Shown here in pieces: positions 1 through 8,176 of a stretch of 64,000 bases of DNA (its first letter is position 1; every line of letters starts with the position of its first letter). Below the pieces are notes generated by a model. The model had not been told where the DNA came from. It searched no databases and worked only from the letters and a program-made list of their open reading frames with translations. The translations under genes and the position numbers were made by a program. The stretch covers positions 1 to 64,000 of the forward strand of contig JOGW01000011.1 in assembly GCA_000721375.1 (NCBI GenBank), read 5' to 3'. This DNA comes from Streptomyces sp. NRRL B-3428 (lineage in GTDB: Bacteria > Actinomycetota > Actinomycetes > Streptomycetales > Streptomycetaceae).

Positions 1-1
1 C

Positions 2-1651
2 AAGGCCTTGGTCGCCTGGGACGAGTGGGGCAAGAACCCCGCCCGCGCCGCCGGAGCCGTCACCTTCAACGTCGTCACCACCGTCTTCACCGGCGGCGCC
101 GGCGCAGGCGTCTCGGGCGCGGGCAAGGCAGGAGCGGTCGCCAAGACGCTGTCCGCCCTCTCCAAGGCGGGCAAGGCCATCGACCCGATGACCTACATCA
201 CCAAGGCCGGAGGCGCGGGCCTGTCCAAACTCGGCGACGTGATGGCCGGGCTGAAGGGCATCGGCAACATCAACATCCCCGAAATCCCCGCCGGGGCCTT
301 CGAGTTGCCGGAAGGTGCGGTCAAGCTCCCGGACGGCACGTTCGACATCCCCGCGGGGGCGACGATCCCCGAGGGTGCGGTCAAGCTCCCCGACGGGAAC
401 TTCAAGCTGCCCGAGGGCGCGGTCACCGTCCCCGAGGGCACGGTGAAGCTGCCCACGGAGCCGGGTGTCCCGGCCCAGTACTTGGACCCCAAGGGCAACA
501 TCCTCGACGGCCAGGGCCAGGTCGTCCAGCACGCGGACGACGCACCCAGGCCGCTGGACCCGTCGGTCAAGCCGGCCGAACTGCCCCGTGTTGAAACGCC
601 TGTTCGCGAGCCGGTGCTCGTCGGGGCGAACCTCGGCGACACGACCGCCCACGTAGGCGACAACCTGCCAGGCGGCGCGGCGAGCCACACAGCCGGCGGC
701 GGTGCTCAGCATCTGCCCGGCGGCGGCGCGGACGACCTCGGCCGCGGTCCCGCCGCGAGCCATGAGGCACCTGCCGGTGGGAGTCACACCGATGGGCCCG
801 GTGGGGGCAATCACACGCCTGGCACCAGCGGCCACGCCGAGACCCCGGGCACCGGCGGCTCCGAACTGCCGCCGGGTAGTCACGGCGACGGTCCGGGAAG
901 CACCGGCGACGGCACCGGCAATCCGCCGAACGACCCGCCCACGGGTCCGCCGGGAAGCGGCGCGGGCGACGCTCCGCACGAGTGGGAGCGCCCTGCCGAC
1001 CACAACCAGCCGCTGGAGCGCGGTGGTCCGCTGGAGCAGCAGGTCCGCGACCAACTGCGTGGCTCGAAGGTCAAGCCTGGCGACCTGGACAGTGTCCTGG
1101 ACAACCTAGGACAGCATCCGAACGGCGCGGAGATCGCCGACACCATCGCCTCGGGCCGCTTCAAGGGGATCGAGGGCTACGACCAGGTGGTCTCCAGCCT
1201 CAGTCACGCGGACAAGATGTCCGGCGGTATCGAGCAGCTCCGCCTCGGCAACCGGCTGCACGAGAGCGGCGTCACGGATATCTCCTTCGAGGTCAAGGGC
1301 GGCGCGGAGATCAAGCCCGGCGTCGTCACGGGCAAGGACACCGACCTTGACGTCATGGCCAGGGACGCGGACGGGAAGGTCCACGGATATCAGTTCAAGG
1401 ACGTCCAGAATCCGAAGAAGGTCGTCGACAAGATCTTCAAGAATCTGAAGCAGCTCGACGAATCCGGCGCGGACTTCAAGACCTTCGTGGTCGACACGAA
1501 GGGCACGCTCGCCGACCTTGCAGGTCAGCGGACCGCTCAGCGTCTGACGGATGTGTACGGAAAGACTAACGTTCAGTTCGTCATCCGCGTCGAAGACGGG
1601 GTTCTGACGATCCCGCCTGGCGGGACGTTCATGCCGAAGGGAGCACTGTGA
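2..1651 (+). CDS. Polymorphic toxin, C-terminal part (5' end outside window)
   Basis: The reading frame is open from the first complete codon, so the N-terminus (probably a secretion/trafficking part) lies upstream of the window. What is visible has three parts. First comes an Ala/Gly-rich helical stretch. Second, about 285-470, are imperfect repeats built on PEGAVKLPDG. Third is a Gly/Pro/His-rich linker to about 960, followed by a compact C-terminal domain of about 190 residues. That domain has FEVKGG, then TDLDVM about 20 residues later, then GYQFKD, a D-x(n)-Q-x-K arrangement like the PD-(D/E)xK restriction-endonuclease fold, so I infer a DNase tip. The layout of a long repetitive body, linker and short enzymatic tip is that of actinobacterial polymorphic toxins. 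The stop overlaps the next gene's GTG by 3 bases, as expected for a toxin-immunity pair. No toxin activity has been tested. Confidence 0.7.
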   Translation, partial: KALVAWDEWGKNPARAAGAVTFNVVTTVFTGGAGAGVSGAGKAGAVAKTLSALSKAGKAIDPMTYITKAGGAGLSKLGDVMAGLKGIGNINIPEIPAGAFELPEGAVKLPDGTFDIPAGATIPEGAVKLPDGNFKLPEGAVTVPEGTVKLPTEPGVPAQYLDPKGNILDGQGQVVQHADDAPRPLDPSVKPAELPRVETPVREPVLVGANLGDTTAHVGDNLPGGAASHTAGGGAQHLPGGGADDLGRGPAASHEAPAGGSHTDGPGGGNHTPGTSGHAETPGTGGSELPPGSHGDGPGSTGDGTGNPPNDPPTGPPGSGAGDAPHEWERPADHNQPLERGGPLEQQVRDQLRGSKVKPGDLDSVLDNLGQHPNGAEIADTIASGRFKGIEGYDQVVSSLSHADKMSGGIEQLRLGNRLHESGVTDISFEVKGGAEIKPGVVTGKDTDLDVMARDADGKVHGYQFKDVQNPKKVVDKIFKNLKQLDESGADFKTFVVDTKGTLADLAGQRTAQRLTDVYGKTNVQFVIRVEDGVLTIPPGGTFMPKGAL

Positions 1652-2661
1652 TCGCCAGCACTGCCGTTGGCCGTTGGACCTGGGGCCGGGAGGACGAGTC
1701 CGGCGACCCGCTTCTCGCCGCGCTGAGTGCTCTGCTCGCAGCTCACCGGGTGCTCGCAGCGCACGGTTTCGCCGTCGGTGCGACGGTCGCGCAGGTCTCC
1801 GTCCGTACGGCGGGAAGCTCGGATGCCCTGCTGTTCGACGGAGATGTTCCGCTGAACGGGCAGGAATCCGCGCAGGATCTCGCGCGTACGGTCGCCGGTG
1901 CGCTCCGGCCCGGCGAGATCGGCTCGGTGCACACAGCGGTCGCTCTCGCCGGTGAGGTGCGTACGGCACAGGGTGCGCGGGCGCAGGAGGAGCTGTTCCG
2001 CCTCGGCAGCTCGGCGCTGCTCGACTTCGTCACCACCGATCTGACGACGTTCACGGACATCTGGCTGCCGTACGACCTGAAGGGCCGTGCACAGCCCGAC
2101 GTGTACGAAGCAAACGGCCACCGTCTGACCGCAGTGCTCGGCGAGCTGGCGGACGCTCTGGGCACAGAGACGGATCCGGACGATCCGACCTGGTTCGCCA
2201 AGCCTTCCGAGCAGGGCATCAACAACTACTTCGATCGGGACGGCGCCGCGTCCGACGTCTGGGGCAGCTTCGAAGTCCCGTACCGCAACCGCGTCTTCCA
2301 GCACTCCCCCGCATTCGACACCACGGCATACGCGAGGTCGACGGACGGTGAGGTGCGCTCGCTGCCCGTAGTCGGCGAGCACGGTGTGCTGGGCTATCTG
2401 TGGGTGTCCGATGCCGAGCGGGCCGCGAGCTTCGAGCCCCGTGAGGCCGCAGAGGAGGACGGCTACAAGGCCGGCCTCAGCTGGCTGGACCGGCTCGGGG
2501 AGGTGGCCGCGCGTGGTCTGACCCCGTCGCAGGCGCTCGCGGAGCTGCGGCAGTCGCCCGCGGATGGAGTCACGGGCAGTATTCCCGCCGACGCCGAACC
2601 TGCGGCGACCACGCTCGCCGACCTGCGCGAGCGTGCCGCGGCGGATCGCGACGCCATCTGA
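1648..2661 (+). CDS. Hypothetical protein, candidate immunity protein of the upstream toxin
   Basis: A 337-residue soluble protein with no signal peptide or membrane segment that I can see. It starts with GTG inside the toxin's stop (GTGA overlap), so translation is probably coupled. I do not recognise the family. It is acidic overall, with a central Trp/Asp-rich stretch (WLPYDL, DPDDPTWF, NNYFDRD) and a helical, charged C-terminus. Position directly after a polymorphic-toxin tip suggests an immunity role, but it is long for a typical immunity protein and could instead be an accessory factor. The gene is certain from codon bias; the function is an inference from context only. Confidence 0.65.
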   Translation: MIASTAVGRWTWGREDESGDPLLAALSALLAAHRVLAAHGFAVGATVAQVSVRTAGSSDALLFDGDVPLNGQESAQDLARTVAGALRPGEIGSVHTAVALAGEVRTAQGARAQEELFRLGSSALLDFVTTDLTTFTDIWLPYDLKGRAQPDVYEANGHRLTAVLGELADALGTETDPDDPTWFAKPSEQGINNYFDRDGAASDVWGSFEVPYRNRVFQHSPAFDTTAYARSTDGEVRSLPVVGEHGVLGYLWVSDAERAASFEPREAAEEDGYKAGLSWLDRLGEVAARGLTPSQALAELRQSPADGVTGSIPADAEPAATTLADLRERAAADRDAI

Positions 2662-2677
2662 CCATGTACGTACGCCC

Positions 2678-3101
2678 GTGAGTCATGGATCGTGGCGGCC
2701 CGAACCCGCGCTCGCCGAGCTGCTGTTCACCGACTTCGACGGGGCATCTGCCGACCCGGACGATGTCATCAGTGAGGGGCTCGACGGCGCGTATGCCAAT
2801 CGGTCCGGAAGGCTCAAGGAAATCCTTCATGTCCCTGAGGGGGACGCGGCGGGACGTTTGGGTGAGCTCGCTGCTCCGTACCGACCTCGTGGCCGCGAGC
2901 GTGGACGATATCCGAGGCACCGTGGACCGGGGTGTCGACGTGCTCGCCCACGGCCCGCGGATCTCTTTCGACCTGGGGCTGCAGCTCGCTCTGATGGTGC
3001 GTGCGGTCCAGCCGCTCGACGCGGAGTGGGCACGTGACGCCGCCGAACGCCTGGCGTCGTCCCGTCCCGGGGAACGTGCCCTGCGAGAACTCGGCGCTTG
3101 A
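2678..3101 (+). pseudogene. Frame-broken remnant of a small immunity-like or hypothetical gene
   Basis: From a GTG at 2678 one frame reads a plausible soluble protein (PEPALAELLFTDFDGASAD, continuing to about 2850). The next coding-like stretch, from about 2860 (RDVWVSSLLRTDLVAASVDD) to the TGA at 3099-3101, is in a different frame. Codon bias and residue composition switch frames at about 2840-2865, so one indel splits a gene of about 140 residues. The N-terminal part resembles the start of the second broken gene at 3758 (AELL-x(3)-FDG). A sequencing error cannot be excluded. No known family recognised. Confidence 0.5.
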
Positions 3102-3117
3102 GCAAGGAGATTGAGGC

Positions 3118-3750
3118 ATGTCCCTGCACGGACAAGGGTCGTATCCCGTCGAGGTCACCGCGGCACACCACCTACGGGAGTGGGTGGAGGGCCGGGCGGA
3201 CGGCGGGCTCGATGCTGTCGGGCTCGATCTCAGGGGTGTCGATCTCTCGGGCGGTGACTTCTCCGAGTCCTGGTTCACCGAGGCGCAGTTGGCGGGCTGC
3301 AAGTTGGTGGGCGCGGAGCTGTATCGGTCCGATGCGCAGGGGGCCGACCTGACCGCGGCGGATCTGACCGGGGCCTCGCTCGTCCGCGTGCATCTCGACG
3401 AGGCCGTACTGCGTGGGGCTGTGCTCGACGGAGCGGATCTGACGAAGGCGTCGCTGTGCGGTGTGGACGCGTCGGGTGCGAGCTTTTGCGGGACACGGTT
3501 CATGGGGGCGTCGCTGCTCGGCGTGAATCTGTGCGGGGCCGATCTCACGGACGCGGTGCTGCGCGAGAACTCCTTCAGGGTGACTTTGGACGAGTCCACC
3601 GTGGTGCGGGGCCTGACAGGGTCGGTCTTCGGGCCGGTGGAGGTGGTCGGCGTCGGGCGGATCGGCGGGGATACGCTCGCGCGATGGATCAGGGACAGGG
3701 GCGGCGAGGTGAGCGTCCTCGGCTCGTGCGGCAGCGGACCGCAGGACTGA
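3118..3750 (+). CDS. Pentapeptide-repeat protein
   Basis: A 210-residue protein. From about residue 30 to 155 it is built of A(D/N/S)Lxx-type pentapeptides (LDLRG VDLSG GDFSE, then ADLTA ADLTG ASLVR, then ADLTK ASLCG), which fold as a right-handed quadrilateral beta-helix. A short helical N-terminus and a C-terminal cap (GGDTLARWIRDRGGEVSV) flank the helix. An AAGGAG ribosome-binding site sits just upstream of the ATG. Pentapeptide proteins serve as protein-binding scaffolds or DNA mimics (gyrase protection), and they also occur among immunity proteins of polymorphic-toxin loci. Its place between two broken immunity-like genes downstream of a toxin favours the last, by context only. Several Cys residues lie in the repeat faces. 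Confidence 0.85.
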   Translation: MSLHGQGSYPVEVTAAHHLREWVEGRADGGLDAVGLDLRGVDLSGGDFSESWFTEAQLAGCKLVGAELYRSDAQGADLTAADLTGASLVRVHLDEAVLRGAVLDGADLTKASLCGVDASGASFCGTRFMGASLLGVNLCGADLTDAVLRENSFRVTLDESTVVRGLTGSVFGPVEVVGVGRIGGDTLARWIRDRGGEVSVLGSCGSGPQD

Positions 3751-3757
3751 GGGCACA

Positions 3758-4011
3758 GTGACCCGGTTTGCGGAGCTGCTCGGCACCTCGTTCGACGGCG
3801 AGGCCGGGGCCGACTTCGAGGAGCTCGCACGCCGCGGGCTGACCGGGATCGCCGATGCCCCCCTTCAACCTGGCCAGTCAACTGGTCGACCTCTCCGTCG
3901 GCCGGCGGACGCAGTGCCCTGAGGCCCGGGCGGGAGGCTGGATACTTCATGCCGCCCGAGGGCACCGACCGGCTCGATGCGTTCTCCGCATACGCGGCCG
4001 ATCGGTGGTGA
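3758..4011 (+). pseudogene. Second frame-broken remnant downstream of the toxin locus
   Basis: A GTG at 3758 opens a frame reading VTRFAELLGTSFDGEAG and continuing to about 3855. Coding-like sequence then moves to another frame at a C-run near 3857 (PPFNLASQLVDLSV). It moves again near 3915 to a third frame that reads LRPGREAGYFMPPEGTDRLD and ends at the TGA at 4009-4011. At least two indels are needed to restore one product of about 84 residues. The start resembles that of the broken gene at 2678, so the two may be decayed paralogues. No family recognised. Confidence 0.45.
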
Positions 4012-4031
4012 CAGGCCTCAGGGCAAGGGCG

Positions 4032-4433
4032 TCAGGACGCGACATCCTGCGGGTACCAGCGCAGCTCCACCGTGTTGCCGTCCGGGTCCTGGACGTACAG
4101 GGACTCGCCGTCGCCGCGGGCGCCGAAGCGGCGGCCCGGGCCGTCGACGACCTTGAAGACGCCCGAGTCGACGATCTCCTGCCAGTCCAGCGGCTCCACG
4201 GCCAGGCAGATGTGGTCGATGTTGGACTCGCCGCGCGGACGGTTGAAGAGGTCGATGATCGTCGACGGGTCGATACGGATCGACGGGAACGGGACCTTGC
4301 CCGCGCGCCACTCCTCGACACGGACCGGCTCCAGGCCGAGCGTGCCCGAGTAGAAGGCCAGCGAGCGCTCGACGTCCGAGACGTTGAGAACGATGTGGTC
4401 CAGGGCTTTCACGCGTACGACGGCGGTGGTCAT
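4032..4433 (-). CDS. VOC (glyoxalase/bleomycin-resistance) superfamily protein
   Basis: A 133-residue single-module vicinal-oxygen-chelate protein. It opens with VKALDHIVLNVSDVERSLAFY, has DHICLAVEPLD in the middle and closes with YVQDPDGNTVELRWYP, the usual VOC beta-alpha-beta-beta-beta pairs with candidate metal ligands His (DHI), His (DHI) and Glu (VEL). Two modules or a dimer are needed for a complete active site, so it probably acts as a homodimer. The ATG at 4433 was chosen because GGGGGA lies at good spacing; an in-frame ATG at 4487 would add 18 non-conserved residues. Substrate unknown: related proteins include dioxygenases, glyoxalases and antibiotic-binding proteins. Confidence 0.85.
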   Translation of the reverse strand: MTTAVVRVKALDHIVLNVSDVERSLAFYSGTLGLEPVRVEEWRAGKVPFPSIRIDPSTIIDLFNRPRGESNIDHICLAVEPLDWQEIVDSGVFKVVDGPGRRFGARGDGESLYVQDPDGNTVELRWYPQDVAS

Positions 4434-4501
4434 GGAGTCCCCCAGTGAGGTTTCAAGTGGCTTGCGACAACGGCTACATGAGATCACAGGGGTACGACAA
4501 A

Positions 4502-4528
4502 GGCCGCTCCCGGATCACGGGAGCGGCC
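4502..4528 (-). terminator. Rho-independent terminator after ohr
   Basis: Perfect 11-bp inverted repeat GGCCGCTCCCG / CGGGAGCGGCC with a 5-base loop, followed on the minus strand by TTTGTCG. It lies 25 bases past the ohr stop and separates it from the VOC gene. Confidence 0.8.
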
Positions 4529-4553
4529 CTCGACAAGCACGCAGACGCGGAGA

Positions 4554-4979
4554 TCAGGCCGCAGAGACCGTGACCTCGATGTTGCCGCGGGTGGCCTTGG
4601 AGTACGGGCAGACCTGGTGGGCCTTGTCCACGAGCTCCTGGGCCTTGGCGGCGTCCACCGTCGGGATGGTGGCCTTGATGGCGACGATGATGCCGAAGCC
4701 CTCGTCGTTCTGGCCGATGCCGACCTCGGCGGTCACGAGCGAGCCCGTGATGTCCACCTTCTCGTTGCGGGCCACGACACCGAGGGCGCCCTGGAAGCAC
4801 GCCGCGTAACCGGCGGCGAACAGCTGCTCCGGGTTGGTGCCGGCGCCGTTGCCACCCATCTCCTTGGGCGGGTTGACCACGACGTCGAGCTGGCCGTCGT
4901 CGGTGGCGACGCGGCCGTCACGGCCGTTCTCGGCGGTGGCGACGGCGGTGTACTTGACGTCCGACTGCTGGATAGCCAT
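4554..4979 (-). CDS. ohr: Organic hydroperoxide resistance protein (Ohr/OsmC family)
   Basis: A 141-residue thiol peroxidase that reduces organic hydroperoxides to alcohols in the cytoplasm. Both signature cysteines are present: Cys61 in GYAACFQGAL (peroxidatic) and Cys124 in VCPYSKATRGNIEV (resolving). The N-terminal VNPPKEMGGNGAGTNPEQLF segment contains the usual NPE motif. Full length for the family. A strong GGAGGAAA ribosome-binding site precedes the ATG. It lies 74 bases downstream of the reductase gene on the same strand and ends at a hairpin terminator, so the two probably share a transcript. A MarR-type regulator is divergent from this unit, as with OhrR, but that regulator lacks the N-terminal Cys typical of OhrR. 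Confidence 0.93.
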   Translation of the reverse strand: MAIQQSDVKYTAVATAENGRDGRVATDDGQLDVVVNPPKEMGGNGAGTNPEQLFAAGYAACFQGALGVVARNEKVDITGSLVTAEVGIGQNDEGFGIIVAIKATIPTVDAAKAQELVDKAHQVCPYSKATRGNIEVTVSAA

Positions 4980-5053
4980 GAAGAGCGTTTCCTCCTGTTA
5001 CCGGTGCCCGTCGGGCTCGCGCCCACGACCCTGACGGGCTTCTGAGGCAGAGA

Positions 5054-6073
5054 TTACTTGACCGGGTTGACGATCATCTTTCCGGTGTTGTCTCCGCGCA
5101 GAACGCCCAGGAACGCGTCCACGCCGTTCTCGATGCCCTCGACGAAGGTCTCGCCGTACTTCAGCTCGCCCGAGGCGATCCAGCCACCCACTTCCTGGAT
5201 GAACTGCGGCGCCAGGTTCTGGTGGTCGCTGACGAGCATGCCCTGCATGCGCAGCCGCTTGCCGATCAGCATCGCCAGGTTGCGCGGGGCGGCCGGCGGC
5301 TCGGTGGCGTTGTACTGGGAGATCAGGCCGCACACCGTGATCCGGCCGTGCAGGTTGAGGCGGCTGATGGCCGCTTCGAGGTGGTCGCCGCCGACGTTGT
5401 CGAAGTAGACGTCGATGCCCTCGGGGGCGGCGGCCTTGAGCTGGCCGGCCACATCGCCGTTCTTGTAGTTGAAGGCCGCGTCGAAGCCGTACTCCTCGAC
5501 GAGCACCTTCACCTTCTCGTCCGAGCCCGCCGAGCCGATGACGCGCGAGGCGCCCTTGAGCCTGGCGATCTGGCCGACCTGGCTGCCGACGGCACCGGCC
5601 GCACCGGAGACGAACACCGCGTCGCCCTCCTTGAAGGAGGCGACTTCGAGCAGGCCCGCGTAGGCGGTCAGGCCCGGCATGCCCAGAACGCCCAGGTACG
5701 TGGAGAGGGGGGCCACGGCCGGGTCGACCTTCTTGGCGTGCTTGGCGGGGACGTCCGCGTAGTCGCGCCAGCCAAGTCCGTGCAGGACGTGGTCACCCTC
5801 GGCGAAGCCCTCCGCGTTCGAGGCGATGACCACGCCCACCGCGCCGCCGTCCATCGGCTGGTCCAGCTGGAAGGGCGGGGTGTACGACTTCACGTCGTTC
5901 ATCCGGCCGCGCATGTACGGGTCCACCGAGAAGTGCAGGTTCTTGACCAGGATCCGGCCCTCGGCGGGGGCTTCGAGCGGGGTCTCGCGCAGCGCGAAGT
6001 CCTCGGTCTTGGGCCAGCCGTGCGGGCGGGCGACGAGGTGCCAGGCGCGGGAGGTGGTGGGGAGGGTGGACAT
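5054..6073 (-). CDS. NADP-dependent oxidoreductase (MDR family, PTGR/CurA type)
   Basis: A 339-residue zinc-independent medium-chain reductase. The N-terminal GroES-like domain (FSVDPYMRGRMND, LDQPMDGGAVGVV) matches prostaglandin reductase / CurA-type double-bond reductases. The Rossmann part has SGAAGAVGSQVGQIARLKG with the cofactor-binding turn, then GIDVYFDNVGGDHLEAAI. It ends in the usual FLGVLRGDNTGKMIV. Likely reaction: NAD(P)H-dependent reduction of an activated alkene or quinone. It lies immediately upstream of ohr and divergent from a MarR regulator across a short inverted-repeat region, suggesting induction by electrophiles or oxidants. Confidence 0.9.
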   Translation of the reverse strand: MSTLPTTSRAWHLVARPHGWPKTEDFALRETPLEAPAEGRILVKNLHFSVDPYMRGRMNDVKSYTPPFQLDQPMDGGAVGVVIASNAEGFAEGDHVLHGLGWRDYADVPAKHAKKVDPAVAPLSTYLGVLGMPGLTAYAGLLEVASFKEGDAVFVSGAAGAVGSQVGQIARLKGASRVIGSAGSDEKVKVLVEEYGFDAAFNYKNGDVAGQLKAAAPEGIDVYFDNVGGDHLEAAISRLNLHGRITVCGLISQYNATEPPAAPRNLAMLIGKRLRMQGMLVSDHQNLAPQFIQEVGGWIASGELKYGETFVEGIENGVDAFLGVLRGDNTGKMIVNPVK

Positions 6074-6121
6074 GCGGCGGCCCTTCGGTACGGGGATCTA
6101 CCCGGTGGACGGATTCACTCA

Positions 6122-6179
6122 ATTTACTTCAGGTGGTGAAACAACCATGCGCCTGGATATTTCATGGTGTCAAGTAAAT
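6122..6179. promoter_or_regulatory. Divergent control region with inverted repeats (probable MarR operator)
   Basis: The AT-rich gap between the reductase and the MarR gene is bounded by ATTTACTT (6122-6129) and AAGTAAAT (6172-6179), an 8-bp perfect inverted repeat. Inside lies a second small palindrome, TTCA-GGTGG-TGAA (6128-6140). On the minus strand a TTGACA starts just inside the right arm and could serve as the -35 of the reductase gene. MarR proteins bind such palindromes between divergent genes. The link to this MarR is inferred. Confidence 0.5.
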
Positions 6180-6195
6180 GGGTACGCTGGTGAGC

Positions 6196-6657
6196 ATGGC
6201 CACCACCCGAACGTCCCGTATCGACCCTTCCCCAAGCTCTTCGAGCAGGGGAGACCCCATGACCTTCGAGGTCGTCGAGCTGATCGGCACCGTCGTGGCG
6301 CGCTACCACCAGGAGTACGAGCGGGAGGCGGGCGCGCACGCGCTGACCGGCGCCCAGGCCCGGGTGCTCAGCCTGCTCACCCTCGAACCGCTGCCGATGC
6401 GGCAGATCGCGGTCCGGCTGAAGTGCGAGCCGTCCAATGTGACGGGCATCATCGACCGCCTGGAGACCCGGGGCCTGGTCGAGCGCCGGCCCGATCCGCA
6501 GGACCGCCGCGTGAAGCTCGCCGCCGTCACGGACGAGGGGCGGCGCACGGCACGCAAGCTACGCGACGGTCTTTCCTTCGCACGCGAACCGCTGGCCGAG
6601 CTGTCGCACGACGAGCGGGTCGTGCTGCGGGATCTGCTGGTGCGGATGCTGGGCTGA
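6196..6657 (+). CDS. MarR-family transcriptional regulator
   Basis: A winged-helix regulator of about 153 residues. The core runs EYEREAGAHALTGAQARVLSLL, then MRQIAVRLKCEPSNVTGIIDRL (recognition helix) and VERRPDPQDRRVKLAAVTDEG (wing with the conserved D-x-R-R), then a C-terminal dimerisation helix. It is divergent from the reductase/ohr pair and probably represses it. The start is uncertain. ATG 6196 follows a -10-like TACGCT by 7 bases and would be leaderless. ATG 6259 has AGGGGAG upstream and begins right at the first family helix. ATG 6178 is also possible. No OhrR-type sensing Cys is seen near the N-terminus; the only Cys is in the DNA-binding helix region (KCEPSN). Confidence 0.88.
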   Translation: MATTRTSRIDPSPSSSSRGDPMTFEVVELIGTVVARYHQEYEREAGAHALTGAQARVLSLLTLEPLPMRQIAVRLKCEPSNVTGIIDRLETRGLVERRPDPQDRRVKLAAVTDEGRRTARKLRDGLSFAREPLAELSHDERVVLRDLLVRMLG

Positions 6658-6741
6658 GCTCCTGGCGAGGCCGACCCCCTGGCTTGGCCGGGCGCGTTCC
6701 CCCGAGGGTGCGCTGTCAGTGGCCGCTCCTACAGTGGCCCC

Positions 6742-7419
6742 ATGCCGTCGATACCCGTACACGCCCTGGCCCACCGGCAGTTGACGCCCGAGGCCGTGGC
6801 CGAGCTGCTCGCGCTGCCGGACGCGACGGGGCTGCGCGAGGACGACGACGCGATCGACGCCGAGCTGGCCCGGCGCGGCTGGACCTCGGAGGGCGTGGAC
6901 CTCGACGGATATCTGCGCACCGGCCTCGGGCATCTGCACTGCTGCGACAGCCCGTACGCACCCTTCGGCGATCCCGGCGGACGGCACTTCCTCGTCTTCG
7001 GCGAGGTCTATCCCGTCGATCCGGACGACGAGGAGATGGACAACGGGTCCTGGCTCTTCGAGACGATGGACTCCTGGGAGCTGCAGCCCGGCTGGACGAG
7101 CCTGCGGCCCGCGACCGTGGCCGACTGCGAGGCCGTGCTCGCCGAGGCGGCGCGGGCCGTCACGGAGCAGCTGGGCGCCGAGCCGGAGCGGATCCTGGTC
7201 TCGGACGCCTCGGTGGTCACCGGGCCCGCGATGACCCACCGGATCTGGCGCACCGCCACCCACGCCCTGATCGTCGGTCCGCACGCGGACAACGGACCGT
7301 ACGGCTATCTCACCCATCTCCAGCTGTCCTGCACACCGCTGGGACAGGGGCCCGAACTGCCACCCGCACAGGACGAGAAGGCCCTGGAGGAGTGGATCAT
7401 CACGCACGTCGACTGGTGA
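6742..7419 (+). CDS. Conserved hypothetical protein
   Basis: A 225-residue acidic soluble protein that I do not recognise. It contains HLHCCDSPYAPFGDPGGRHF, an acidic loop DPDDEEMDNGSWLFETMDSWE and a Trp-rich C-terminus (EEWIITHVDW). There is no signal peptide or membrane helix. A -10-like TACAGT ends 6 bases before the ATG and no ribosome-binding site is evident, which fits leaderless expression. Convergent with the next gene, leaving only 8 bases between stops. Function unknown. Confidence 0.75.
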   Translation: MPSIPVHALAHRQLTPEAVAELLALPDATGLREDDDAIDAELARRGWTSEGVDLDGYLRTGLGHLHCCDSPYAPFGDPGGRHFLVFGEVYPVDPDDEEMDNGSWLFETMDSWELQPGWTSLRPATVADCEAVLAEAARAVTEQLGAEPERILVSDASVVTGPAMTHRIWRTATHALIVGPHADNGPYGYLTHLQLSCTPLGQGPELPPAQDEKALEEWIITHVDW

Positions 7420-7427
7420 GCCGGGGC

Positions 7428-8054
7428 TCAGACGCACCAGAACAGAAAGCGGTCGCAGTCCTTCGACGCGGACGGGGTCGGCTTCGGGTTCGCCTTCGGC
7501 GTGCGGGAGGGCCGGTGGTCCGCCGGTGCGGACGGGCCTGTGTCGGACACGGGGGACGCCGCCCCGCCGTCCGGACCGGGGCCCTGAGCCGGAGCGGACG
7601 AGGAGGCCGACGCGCTCGGCCCGGTCGCCCGGCGGGTGGGCGCCGGCGCGCTGGTCGGGCCGGCGGCGGGGGTGGTCGCGGCGGCCGTGGAGGGTTCCGC
7701 GGTCGCGGTGTCCTGCGCCGAAGGCGCGGCCGTGTCGGCCTTGTGGTTCTCGGCGCCCAGTTCCGCGAGGCTCAGACCGCCCGCGGCGAGTGCGAGACCT
7801 GCCGTTATCAGCAGCACCTTGTGCCGTTTGCGGCGGTGTGCGCGCTGGGAGGCACGCGAGCGCGGGGCCCGGCGGCCCCGGTGCGAAGGGGCGCTCTCGG
7901 GCTGTTCCTCAACATGCTCGGGCTCCGCCTCGCCCTCGAAGACCCGCTCGGCGACTTCGTCGGCGTACCGGCGCACAGCCTCGGCGGGGGTACCGCAGCC
8001 GGGACAGGCGAGGGCGCCGTTGAGGTGGCGGCGACAGGGGTGGCAGTAGTCCAT
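7428..8054 (-). CDS. Zinc-ribbon membrane protein with long Ser/Pro/Ala tail
   Basis: A 208-residue protein in three parts. The N-terminus is a CxxC...CxxC zinc ribbon (MDYCHPCRRHLNGALACPGC). A basic segment RAHRRKRHK precedes one transmembrane helix (KVLLITAGLALAAGGLSLAEL). Beyond it is an extracytoplasmic Pro/Ser/Thr/Ala-rich region of about 90 residues ending in a distinctive Cys-containing tail, DCDRFLFWCV. The ribbon is predicted to face the cytoplasm. I recognise the general zinc-ribbon/TM architecture of streptomycetes but not a function. The two terminal Cys could form a disulfide outside the membrane. Confidence 0.8.
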   Translation of the reverse strand: MDYCHPCRRHLNGALACPGCGTPAEAVRRYADEVAERVFEGEAEPEHVEEQPESAPSHRGRRAPRSRASQRAHRRKRHKVLLITAGLALAAGGLSLAELGAENHKADTAAPSAQDTATAEPSTAAATTPAAGPTSAPAPTRRATGPSASASSSAPAQGPGPDGGAASPVSDTGPSAPADHRPSRTPKANPKPTPSASKDCDRFLFWCV

Positions 8055-8176
8055 GGTCCGGTGAGGCTAGGCCCACCTGCGGTAACGGTTAAAGCGAGCG
8101 CTGTGAAAGTTCTGTGGCAACAGTGATGTGTGTGGCGACAGATGCCTCATGAGGCGGCACAGGGAGGCAAAGGGCC

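Noticed and set aside
5826..8126. Plus-strand open frame of about 766 codons spanning several genes
   Set aside because: It crosses the reductase, MarR, 6742 and zinc-ribbon genes, all better supported; Arg-rich read-through frame.
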